From assembly GCA_009602725.1 (NCBI GenBank), contig WELB01000001.1, forward strand, positions 2,077,371-2,090,010: a stretch of DNA of 12,640 nucleotides. Reading direction: 5' to 3'. Each line of letters starts with the position of its first letter. Position 1 is the stretch's first letter. Under the pieces are notes generated by a model. It searched no databases, was not told the origin of the DNA, and saw only the letters and a list, made by a program, of their open reading frames with translations. This document shows positions 1 through 7,289 of this stretch, in pieces. The position numbers were made by a program, and so were the translations under genes. This DNA comes from Spirogloea muscicola (lineage: Eukaryota; Streptophyta; Zygnematophyceae; Spirogloeales; Spirogloeaceae).

Positions 1-83
1 CATGGCGGCGGCGGGAGCGCCGCCAAGCGCGCCGCAACCGGCGGCGGCGGAGGCGGCGGCGGCGGCGGTGGCGGCAGCTTGCG
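1..83. repeat. (CGG)n-rich tract at left window edge, possible truncated 5' exon
   Basis: The first 80 bases are dominated by GGC/GGCGGC triplets. Read on the plus strand from the ATG at 2-4 they would encode an alanine/proline-rich peptide of about 28 residues that reaches a GTAATG donor-like sequence near 84. That could be the first exon of a gene, but no matching downstream exon was found. Comparable triplet tracts lie in the 5' region of the PDV2-like gene and in an intron of the DUF2064 gene, so this may equally be untranslated sequence. The repeat is seen directly; any coding role is speculation. Confidence 0.5.
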
Positions 84-458
84 GTAATGAGAGAGGTGAA
101 GCCCACTAACATCCATTATCCACTTTGTTTCCGCTAAGTGTTGAGTTCACCGTGCCGGGATGATTTGCTCACGGGTTCGATTTCACTGCCTGGAGGCCCG
201 AGAGGCCAGGGTTAACTGGGGGGCCCTCGTAAGACACTCGCCTGGCAGTCATACTGGCATAACGGCGGCCCATTGGCGTAACGGCGGCAGTAAGAGTCAC
301 TTAGTGACTCGATAAGTGTCGGCAAGTGCGCCGACTTGGCTCGGGGTGAGGCGGGCGGCGCCGGCCTGCCCCGTCAGCAGCGCCCCAGCCACTTCCCGGC
401 CGACTTGTCAGCCACTTTGCCCCAAAGTGGTTCTATCTTTGCCGTGCTATGGCCGCCT
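84..458. other. Non-coding stretch with a short imperfect direct repeat and a small palindrome
   Basis: No convincing gene is visible. Two 15-base near-identical units (TGGCATAACGGCGGC and TGGCGTAACGGCGGC) stand close together at about 257-288. They are followed by a perfect 8-base inverted repeat with a one-base centre at 294-310 (GAGTCACT-T-AGTGACTC). Reading frames through the GC-rich part around 316-520 have no recognisable protein character and run into the repeat at 459. Confidence 0.45.
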
Positions 459-617
459 GATGTTGCTCACTCGCGGATACCGAGCTACCCTCGGCATCGT
501 CTTGTCGTATTTTGTAGTGTAGTCCTCTTTCGGCACCTCTTTCTTTGGCTTTGGACATTGTCCATTCTTTTTGGGCTGGCTTTGCCAGCTCCTCTTCTCA
601 CTGGGCGAGCACTTTCT
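459..617 (+). repeat. Direct repeat, copy 1 (foldback-type element)
   Basis: This stretch starts with GATGTTGCTCAC and ends with a CTGGGCGAGCACTTT-like sequence. It recurs with substitutions and small indels at 680-857. Shared landmarks in order are GATGTTGCTCAC, CGTATTTTGTAGTGTAGTCC, TTTCTTTGGCTTTGGACA, and TTTTTGGGCT-GCTTTGCCAG. Reading frames across it are incidental. It may be part of a non-autonomous element or a subtelomere-like repeat. Confidence 0.75.
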
Positions 618-679
618 ATGGCCGCCGCCTCTGGGTCTCAGCGGAGTGCATCTTTCCCTGCAGCGAGCTACTCCGACCA

Positions 680-857
680 GATGTTGCTCACCCGCGGGTA
701 GTGAGCAACAAGCTTCCCTCTGCATCGTCTTGTGCTTTGTCGTATTTTGTAGTGTAGTCCTTTTTCGGCACACCACTTTCTTTGGCTTTGGACACAGTCC
801 CAATCTTTTTGGGCTAGCTTTGCCAGCCCCCTCTTCTCTATGGGCGCGCACTTCTCT
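680..857 (+). repeat. Direct repeat, copy 2
   Basis: Second copy of the 459-617 unit, with the same ordered landmarks. It carries an insertion after the GATGTTGCTCAC start (a GTGAGCAACAAGC segment, which is itself a short inversion of the unit's own start). Its right end (about 788-850) is complementary to 917-975, so this copy and the inverted partner could form a hairpin with a loop of roughly 60-70 bases. Confidence 0.75.
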
Positions 858-916
858 TAAAGTTGCTCAACTTTGTCTCAGACGGAAACAGCTAGTGCAA
901 AGTAAGCCGCTCAGCA

Positions 917-975
917 ATTGCGCGCCCATACAAAAGTGGGGCTAGCAAAGCCAGCCCAGAAAAGGATGGACAATG
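917..975 (-). repeat. Inverted partner of the direct repeats
   Basis: The reverse complement of this segment reads CATTGTCCATCCTTTTCTGG then GCTGGCTTTGCTAGCCCC and ends in TATGGGCGCGC. It matches the right ends of both direct repeats, most closely the GGGCGCGCA end of copy 2. The arrangement is that of a foldback or MITE-like structure. No target-site duplication was identified. Confidence 0.7.
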
Positions 976-1200
976 AGAGGAGAGCAGCTCTTCTGAAGGG
1001 GGCGCTGGCTGTGAAAAGAAAACAGCTCTTCCATGATGACAGCAAAGGCTGTGAGAGGCCCCACCCAAAGGAATGGACAAGGGCCGGATGGCGATGTGAG
1101 AGGGCCCAAATGAACAGCTCAGCAATGGCTGTGAGAGACTGAATGAGGCTGTGTGAGGGCCGGCCTAAAGAGAGTGAACCAGGTCCGAAAGGGCCGGAAC
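976..1200 (-). repeat. Tandem-like degenerate subrepeats
   Basis: Several degenerate units of about 50-80 bases follow each other. On the plus strand each contains a core like CAGCTC-n-GGCTGTGAGAGG, followed by CC-rich sequence and AAxGGACAAGGxCCGGA. Instances lie near 983-1015, 1021-1090 and 1108-1196. Related units occur at about 6118-6200 and 6868-6915, so this is a dispersed repeat family. The open frames through this region are products of the repetition and are not annotated as genes. Confidence 0.6.
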
Positions 1201-1599
1201 GCACAGCAAGAGCTGCTTATCCTTGAACTTTATCCGGATGACATGACTAAATCACACACCGGGGCTTAAGACTCGCTACATCAAGAACGGGAACGGTGGC
1301 ACAAAATACTCTTGTCATGTGAAGCGACTGTAGCCATTCTGGGGTGTGAGTCTCCTTTGTGCTTCGTAAGTACTATTGACAGTGCCTTACTGGATCCTTC
1401 ACACTCGGTCTAGACACTTACAGCGTCACACCGAACTACATAGGACCAAGATGCACAGAACACAACGTGCACGGTCTAAGCATTCACATGCACTACCCTT
1501 AGATCGAGCGTGCAAGCATAAGCTTCTTCTGCAGCCACCTGCACTTATTCAAGCACGCCATATGCCGAATCCAGCAAGTGGAGTACTCTACTTTCCTGA
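1201..1599. other. Unassigned region, no supported gene
   Basis: A plus-strand open frame of about 85 codons runs to a stop at 1637-1639, but it begins at a TTG, has a His/Arg-rich composition without recognisable domain character, and has no good exon borders. No RNA gene or regulatory site could be supported. Confidence 0.3.
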
Positions 1600-1983
1600 A
1601 CATCAACGTCAAGAAGCATTGGAGATGGAGCCTCTCTGAATAGCCAGCAAAAAAGGGTTGACGAGAGTCAGGCTCGAAGCCGCCGTCAGGAAGCTGACGA
1701 AGCTGCGGTCAGAGCCAGATTCTTAGGGCGTCGGGCGCCTGATACTGCCAGAGCTGCGCAGAGCTTGGTCAACGAAGCTGGGCAATGTGCCCACTCCTTA
1801 TGACACATTGGTGACAAAGAGCTCGATGGGATACCACCTCCCCTTGCACGCTTAATGTCAGACGCTTCCAGATCCCCCAAGCGTGGCCCTTTCAGGGTGG
1901 CGCTGGCCCATTTGCATTGGCGTGCGCTGATACGAGGTCCCTCTCGCCCTCGAAGTGGCTCCGCTGCTCTTTATGGTGCCTGA
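1600..1983 (+). pseudogene. Unidentified open stretch, possible decayed element or unrecognised exons
   Basis: One plus-strand frame stays open from 1600 to a TGA at 1801-1803 and then from 1804 to a TGA at 1981-1983, about 126 codons with a single interruption. The first part is rich in Arg, Glu, Gln and Ala with a loose heptad-like spacing (for example RRQEADEAAVRAR, then NEAGQ). This recalls the Arg/Glu-rich repeats found upstream of helicases in some Helitron-type elements. The second part (GIPPPLARLMSDASRSPKRG) is not recognised. A GT-AG intron from about 1787 to 1861 would remove the first stop and keep the frame, so spliced exons are an alternative to a pseudogene. No start codon or homologous family is secure. 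Confidence 0.25.
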
Positions 1984-2088
1984 GAGGGGAGCCTATCACA
2001 GCAAAGGATTTGCGCAAGCAGGAGAAGCGACCAGCTCCAGCAAAGCGCCACAGCAATTGGCATCATAGCTCTGGCAGCCGTGTCTTAC

Positions 2089-3664
2089 TTAGCCTCTGCC
2101 ATTGAGCACATCAGGAATAGGGGCCCGGTCCACGCTGCCATTCCTCGGCCCCCTCTCAGTGTGCACGAGCACACTGGATGTCACCATTGCCGGCGTCCGC
2201 CTCGACAAGAGCTCTTTCGCCGTGTGTCTCGACTGGGGCTGCTTGGTCTGCAAGATGCCACCACATAACAGCAGCAACAGAATCTTCATTGGTGCATTAC
2301 AGTGGCACTGTCTGTATATGCCAAATGAATACATGACCAAGTGTGAAAGCATCCTATCCATGTTGTGCTATCTCACCTGTTTTCCCTGCAGTGGATTTTG
2401 CCTCTGTTGCAAACCTCGCAAGATGACCCCTCCAGCAACCATGCACGCTAAGAGGCCGCCGGCTGTGGCCCCTATTGCGCGTCCCAGCTGCAATGCTGGC
2501 TTGCTGGAGGGCGCCTCCTCTTCCACTGTCTCGCCAGGGGCTGCCGGTGCCGCTGCTCCCAGGGCAACCCGTTTCTCAATGTCCACGGTATCTGGCTGCT
2601 CATCGTCCGTCCGCCTGGTGGCCGTCAAGTTGCGCATCAATGCCTCCTCCTGGCACCAGTAGAAGTCGTGAGGCTTCAAAACATCGCACCTCCAGCAGCA
2701 CACGACTCATCTCTTGTTGCAAGATGCCATTCGACCCATCGACCATCCGACCAACTGATCTGACAATCGACCAGCAGGGCCTACCAAGATAATCACCTCC
2801 TGCTCAGTGGGAGCTCCAAGCGCCCGGAGCTTCAGAAAGTTAGCAACAATATTCTCCTCTCCATTGCTGAACTTGTGCTCATCATGCTCCACTGTCAGTG
2901 CCTTGGCTGGGCCAGGCGGCAATTGTCTCGCCGAGCTCCGGTCAGCTTTGCCGAGGTCGTCCTCCTCGCCGTACAGTAGCGGAGCCTCATATGGCGGCAG
3001 CGGCAAGTCCTGCTTGTCCTCCACCGGCTCGCCAGCGAAGGCCAAAGTCTCATGCACGACCTGCGCCAAGATCAACGGACTTGAGAAGGCGGTGAGCTCT
3101 GAGCTAACAGAAGACAGCAGTCCTTCTCCTTGCTGGTGAGACTGTGATACTGAGATGACTGCTGCTGCTCGCGGAAGCCGCACCTCCCACTCCTGCCCGC
3201 TGTGCGCTCGGAGCCGCTGCAGGAGGATGTGGCGGCTTCCCTCGAGCTCCTCGAGCGCCGAGTCCTTGGCGTGCCGCTGGTATGATTGCAGTTCCGACAG
3301 CTGGTCGAGCTGCTCCTCCAGCACCTCGAGTGCGTCGCGGATGGCACTCAGGCTCCGCGCCTCGTCGGCCGCCTCCTTGGGCGCCGGGAGATCGTCGCCA
3401 TTCTCCGAGCTGCTGTCCAACTGCTGCAGGTAGTATCGGCGCTCAGTCCTCCATGACAACCGATTGTGACAGACTCACAAGCAGCGCTGATGAGGCACTC
3501 CAGGAGATTTACTGACCGGCGGCAACGGCCTTCTTGCAGCAGGACTAGTGCGACTGGCTGACCTTCCGGAACTCGGTCTTCACGACGCGCTCGACAGCGT
3601 CCGACAGCCGGCTGTGCAGCTCCGTGGCGCGTGCGAGCACGACGCTGATCTCGTCGCTGTCCAT
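2089..3664 (-). CDS. PDV2: PDV2-like plastid division protein, five exons
   Basis: In plants PDV1/PDV2 sit in the outer plastid envelope, recruit the dynamin ARC5/DRP5B on the cytosolic side and bind ARC6/PARC6 in the intermembrane space. Exons on the minus strand, all joined in phase 0: 3664-3563, 3423-3184, 3060-2797, 2649-2377 and 2247-2089, giving 345 residues (Arabidopsis PDV2 is about 307). The N-terminus MDSDEISVVLARATEL matches the PDV2 start. Next come a coiled-coil region with IRDALEVLEEQL (62-73), the ETLAFAGEPVE motif (118-128) followed by LPLPPYEAP, a single hydrophobic segment at about 260-279 (GATAGGLLACMVAGGVIL), and a 66-residue tail with RRTP, VLV and IPDV elements ending in a terminal glycine. 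The C-terminal glycine is important for ARC6-type partner binding in land plants. No transit peptide is expected and none is seen; the start is set by the match at ATG 3664, just after a GCC tract. Uncertain points are the exon 2 start (3423 or 3420) and the exon 3 donor (2797 or 2785). Confidence 0.85.
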
Positions 3665-3791
3665 GCAAGCGGCGGCGGCGGCGGCGGCAGCGGCGGCGGC
3701 GGCGGCGGTGGCGGCGGCGCTGCGTCGATTCGGCGGGAAGGCAGCTCGGAAGGTAGCTTGCACTGGAGCTTGCCGTCCCGCCGCTGCGAGG
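3665..3791. promoter_or_regulatory. Putative bidirectional 5' region between the PDV2-like and membrane-protein genes
   Basis: The PDV2-like gene starts at 3664 on the minus strand, and one possible start of the plus-strand membrane-protein gene is 3792. If that start is right, only about 127 bases separate the two start codons, most of it a GGC tract, and the core promoters must overlap or lie inside transcribed sequence. If the alternative start at 4131 is right, the spacer is about 466 bases. No TATA box or specific factor site is claimed. Confidence 0.35.
3668..3720. repeat. (GCC/GGC)n microsatellite in the 5' leader of the PDV2-like gene
   Basis: A nearly pure run of GGC triplets lies immediately upstream of the PDV2 start codon at 3664. 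On the minus strand it would read as poly-alanine in frame with the PDV2 start. Because family members start close to the ARATEL motif, it is more likely 5' untranslated sequence. Glycine- or alanine-rich open frames crossing it on the plus strand are artefacts of the repeat. Confidence 0.7.
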
Positions 3792-5221
3792 ATGTCAGCT
3801 GGCAGCCATGTAAAGAGCAGGCCGTGCGGGCTCACGCCGCCAGACGGCCCGCGCCCTCTCTCTGGGCGGCCTCAGGGCACTGGCAGACCGGCGGCCGCAG
3901 CGCTGGACAAGGAGCCTCGCGGCCGCCAGCCGGCAAGCGCCAGTAGGTCTGCCCGCTGCTCTTGCTCCGAGAGCCTCAGCTACCCCCACCGGCCCCCGCT
4001 GGAAGCGGGGGGGGGACGAACAACGAGCCCTATTATCCGTAGCCGATCAGTCATATGCAGAATTAACGACTGCAAAGTGCTATTCCCAGCATTTGCACCT
4101 TTGGGGCTGACCGCGTAATTTCTCAAGGCAATGTGGAGCAGCTTGCTGTAACCTGGAACTCTATGTGTACAATGTAGCCTCGTTGAAGCCTAGGCGGTGC
4201 CTTTTCTGTGCAGAGGCGGCCAGCGGAATGCCATTCCAAGGGGCCTTCTCGGCCAGCTCGTGGTGCTCCCGGCAGGAGCGCTGCTTGCAGCATTGCTGCT
4301 CTTCCTCCTCACACAGGGTGCCCTCCCAGGCCCTGCTGCTGCGTCGGCCGAGGCAGGTACCACCATCGCCAAGTCCAGCCTGGGGCAACGCGTTGCAGCC
4401 ATCCTGAGGAGCTCGGGCTGGCCCGACGAGGCCATCATCTTCTTCATGGCCATGCTGCCCATCCTGGAGCTCCGGGGCTCCATTCCTGTCGGCTACTGGC
4501 TGGGCCTCAAGCCTGTAACATTGAGCACGCTTGCAATTCTGGGGTGAGGGCATCTCCTGTGCCCCTGGCAGTCCTCCTTGTCTTGGCCATCACTTACGAC
4601 CGTGGTATTGTCAGTTCTTTCCTATCCTGTTTTACCACTGAGCATGGCAATCATCAAGTTGAAGCAAGAGGGTGTGAGCACAGCGATGCACTTCTTCTGT
4701 TAGACCTGGGCCAGTAGTACTCATGCTGCCTGCTCAGCTTATATTGGAAGCTCTGTTATTTCAGAGTCAGCTCACACTGAATTCCATGGTTGCCTGCCCA
4801 CAGGAATATGGTGCCTGTGCCATTCATCCTGCTCTACTTAGGTCGGGTTTCTGAGTACCTTATGGTGCGGAGCGCGTCTGCGCAGGGCTTCTTCGACTGG
4901 CTGTTTGAGCACACGCGGCGCAAGGCCGGCCCCATCCAGGAGTTCAAGTGGCTTGGCCTCATGCTCTTTGTGGCTGTGCCGCTGCCCGGCACTGGCGCCT
5001 GGTCGGGCGCCATTGCTGCCGAGATCCTCGGCATGTCATTCTGGCCAGCCTTTTGGGCCAACTTTCTGGGCGTGGCCATTGCGGGGCTCATTGTCAACCT
5101 CCTGTGCACCGTCGGCCTTCGCGAGGCAGTCCTCGTTGGCGCTGCCCTCTTCCTGGCCTCTACGTTCATTTGGAGCTTCTTAAGATTTGTTCAGCGGGCT
5201 TCCCACAAGGACGAAATCTGA
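3792..5221 (+). CDS. Small multidrug export family membrane protein (Sm_multidrug_ex, COG2426), probably plastid-targeted
   Basis: This is a polytopic membrane protein of the putative small multidrug export family; its transport substrate is not established. Secure exons are 4214-4543 and 4804-5221. Their join (phase 2) restores the continuous motif AILGNMVPVPFILLYLG across the intron. Visible features in order are a hydrophobic segment LPAGALLAALLLFLLTQG followed by an Ala-rich AASA stretch, FMAMLPILELRGSIPVGYWL with the family's E-x-R-x-x-IP motif, the VPVPF segment, FVAVPLPGTGAWSGAIAAE (the conserved PLPGTGAWSG loop), and C-terminal membrane segments GVAIAGLIVNLL and AALFLASTFIWSF. The first exon is unresolved. 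The acceptor at 4211-4213 needs a phase-2 donor. One option is ATG 3792 with donor after 3946, giving about 300 residues with a Ser/Arg/Ala-rich transit-like leader and a 267-base intron. The other is ATG 4131 with donor after 4147, giving about 254 residues and a 66-base intron. Plant homologues are predicted plastid proteins, so the longer form is slightly favoured. Confidence 0.83.
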
Positions 5222-6117
5222 ACATAGCTGATTCTTGCAGCTCAACCCTCTTCTGCAAAGTCTTTTCTCCATATTCCACTGCATGTCAAGACCAGTAGTC
5301 CTGTGGCTTGTACCTCCCCTCCTTCAGCTGGTAATGGTTCAGATCGTGAGTGCTTGGCAGTTCCACAACACTGGGCTGGTTGACGGTTGAGCGACTGGCC
5401 GGCATGACATAATGCTTCAAGCTTCAGTGTGCAAGCCTCAAAGTGTGATCTAGGTACTTGCAATACATTCGACGGTACAGGGGTTCATCCTCTTTGTTAG
5501 TGAGTGCAAGTTAGTTACCTGGCACTGCCTCGGTGGTCAGAAAGCATGCTCTGTCAAGTTACGGTCTTTGCTGGGGACCAGAGCCACCAGTGCAACAGTA
5601 CTAGCCCTTGAAATTGAAAGCGCAGAGAGCTGGGGCTAGCCATCATTACCTTTGGGCACGGGAAGCAGGCAAGGCGGAGGCTGAGGATGCCCTTGGGAAG
5701 GATCAAAGCGGAGATGTGCGAGCAGAGGAGGTGAGCACCTGATGCAAGAGCCAGCAGCTAAATATGTGGTAAATATCACAATGATGAAAATTGAAGGGTA
5801 GGTGCCATGGACAGCCTCGGGAGCAGGAGTGCGGAGGGCTTTGGCAGGACTCTTATTCTGAGCTCGACTACAGTGATTGTTCTCTTGCCAGTGTGTGCCA
5901 ACCTGTTCCTTTCGTGTTCTTTGGCTTCATGGTGATGCCACTAGCTTATGTCCTTGAATTGCCAGACTGCAATTCTCCTTCTCCTTCCAGTTTGTGGATA
6001 CATGTGCCAGACGAGAATGCAGATTTCGTGGGAATACAGTGAAGCCGCATTGCGGCGGTTACCGGCATGCTTTTCGTGATGTGCCTTTGGTATGTGGACA
6101 CCGCAGCTGTGCCTAGA
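5222..6117. other. Intergenic stretch without a supported gene
   Basis: After the membrane-protein stop codon comes AT-richer sequence that should contain its 3' UTR. A plus-strand frame around 5660-5730 encodes about 25 Glu/Ala/Lys-rich codons (REAGKAEAEDALGKDQSGD) ending at a GTGAGC donor-like site, which is exon-like but isolated. Another plus frame at about 5791-6042 holds a hydrophobic stretch (VFFGFMVMPLAYVLEL) without recognisable family features. Neither could be joined into a gene. No RNA gene was seen. Confidence 0.35.
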
Positions 6118-6290
6118 AGAAACAGCTCCTCTAGTGTCAGGCAATGGCTGTGAGAGGCCAGCCCAACAATGAGAACAAGGTCTGAAAGAGGACATAGGTC
6201 TGAAAGAAAGTGGCTCTCCCTAAGGGTGAAGATGTGTGTATTAAGAGAAGTGGCTATCCCAAAGGGAAGACCGTGTATTAGAAAGAGATG
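6118..6290. repeat. Dispersed repeat copy plus short tandem duplications
   Basis: The left part (6118-6200) contains CAATGGCTGTGAGAGGCCAG followed by CCCAAC and AAGGTCTGAAAG. It is a copy of the subrepeat family seen at 976-1200. It continues into a doubled AGGTCTGAAAGA segment (about 6179-6205). A tandem duplication of a roughly 39-base unit follows at about 6205-6243 and 6245-6281; each copy has AAGTGGCT-TCCC-AAGGG-AAGA and ends in GTGTATTA. No coding potential is inferred. Confidence 0.6.
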
Positions 6291-6360
6291 TAGGCCAAAT
6301 GGCCAGGTACAATGGCAATCACATCTAAAGATCTACACAACCTACAGCAGATTGACCCGC

Positions 6361-6936
6361 TCAATAACCACGGGTCAAAACATAAAGGTCACTACTCGAT
6401 GCATGAATACTAGATGCCAGGAACGGAGCCCTTCTGCCACCTACTAGAGCTCGCCCAGCTTTCTGGTGCAAGACACTAGCCTGAGCACGCTGCAAACAGG
6501 CCGAAACTCGTCGTCGCAAGAGCGACAGATATGCAGCTGGCAACCCCATCTCAGCCGGAAACACATCTGCACGTCGAGTGTAGCCTTGATTGGCAATGTT
6601 TTGAAGCAGAGTGTGGAAGCGAGGACCCAGACAGCCAAAGATGTCGATTGCAGCTGGCAGGAGTTGATCGCATTGGGGGTAATCGGAGTAATGCCGCAGT
6701 TTTCTTTGTTCTGCTCCGCCCACTGCGTGCCCAGCAATGTGTGTTGATGCTGGGCCTTCATATGCCTCCGTAACAACGACGTCGACCAGGGCCCGTGGTC
6801 CTCCACCAGGTTGCACGCCCACAATGTCAAGTGTGCGGCGATGATGACGTCCCTGGAAGGGGGTGTGAACAGCCAGCCCGAAAAGAGTTGACCAAGTCCC
6901 AGGGGCCGAAAAGCGCTGATAGACATGATGAAGCAA
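6361..6936 (-). mobile_element. Probable C-terminal relic of a non-LTR retrotransposon (LINE-type) polyprotein
   Basis: An uninterrupted 191-codon frame on the minus strand reads like the segment downstream of the reverse transcriptase in algal and plant LINE-type polyproteins. It holds a TLDIVGVQPGGGPRALVDVV block (compare RPDI...GGR...LDVVV, often considered a nuclease-like motif). This is followed by an A..G.A...AEQRKLRHY segment, then LLPAAIDIFGCLGPRF (compare the FVPLAVETFG signature), and a terminal AYLSLLRRRVSACLQRAQAS helix. No reverse transcriptase core (YxDD) is present, so this is a 5'-truncated piece. The frame's upstream end (GTWSTLFGLAVHT) runs through a copy of the dispersed repeat at about 6868-6915. 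Assignment is by remembered family pattern, not by a search. An unrelated host exon is possible. Confidence 0.5.
6868..6915 (-). repeat. Copy of the dispersed repeat core
   Basis: The plus strand reads GTGTGAACAGCCAGCCCGAA, then AAGAGTTGACCAAGTCCCAG and GGGCCG. This parallels GTGTGAGGGCCGGCCTAAAG, AGAGTGAACCAGGTCCGAAA and GGGCCG at 1151-1196. It lies at the upstream end of the retroelement-like frame, which suggests that the repeat family derives from, or was carried by, that element. Confidence 0.55.
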
Positions 6937-6964
6937 GGACCATGTAGGACAGGATAACCTGTAA

Positions 6965-7200
6965 TTAGTAGCCCCAAGTCAGGAAGATCAGCCGCCGGAA
7001 AGCAGTCTCCTGCAGCTTGAGCACGGCCAGCACGCAGGCCTGAAAGTCCTGAAATAAGAACGAGGAAAGCGGCGGAAAACAGGGGCAGAGATGTGAACCC
7101 TTTGCCAGCGCCCATATGGTTGCCCCTGCAGTCCCGTGTTCGACATCGCCAGCTGCTTCTGCACCAGCGCCAGTGGCTCGATGACGAGGCGCGGCCTAGG
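6965..7200 (-). CDS. Unrecognised gene, last two exon-like segments (5' end unresolved)
   Basis: A minus-strand exon 7048-6965 follows a good acceptor (CTTATTTCAG). It encodes 27 residues with strong protein character, starting DFQACVLAVLKLQETAF and ending FLTWGY before TAA. Upstream, a frame open to at least 7200 encodes LVIEPLALVQKQLAMSNTG and then LQGQPYGRWQR, ending at a weak donor (GTTCAC at 7098). Joining in phase 0 across this 50-base intron gives a smooth sequence, GRWQR followed by DFQAC. The intron is shorter than others here and its donor is poor. I do not recognise the family. An internal ATG (7144-7146) could start a 43-residue protein; otherwise upstream exons would overlap the antisense of the oxygenase 5' end. 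The open plus-strand reading in this region has less protein character. Confidence 0.35.
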
Positions 7201-7289
7201 ACCGGGCCGGGCCGCAGCAGGGTGTCGCAGGCTCTCAGACACCGCCACCGCTTCTACCGTCAATAGCGGCGAGGCTGTGGTGCGTGGCC

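Noticed and set aside
173-183. GGGTTCGATTT resembling a tRNA B box
   Set aside because: The flanks do not form a 5-bp T-stem and no acceptor, D or anticodon arm was found, so no tRNA is supported.
2102-2662. 186-codon plus-strand open frame
   Set aside because: It is antisense to PDV2-like exons 4 and 5 and has no recognisable features. The minus strand has phase-consistent introns and family motifs.
3548-4118. Gly- or Ala-rich plus-strand open frames over the GGC tract
   Set aside because: Homopolymer runs are created by the triplet repeat, antisense to PDV2-like exon 1. Only the downstream part from 3792 is kept, as a possible transit-peptide exon.
6444-7115. 223-codon minus-strand open frame
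   Set aside because: It overlaps the retroelement-like frame and the DFQAC exon in another frame. Its translation lacks recognisable domain character, whereas the competing frames carry family-like motifs and splice sites.
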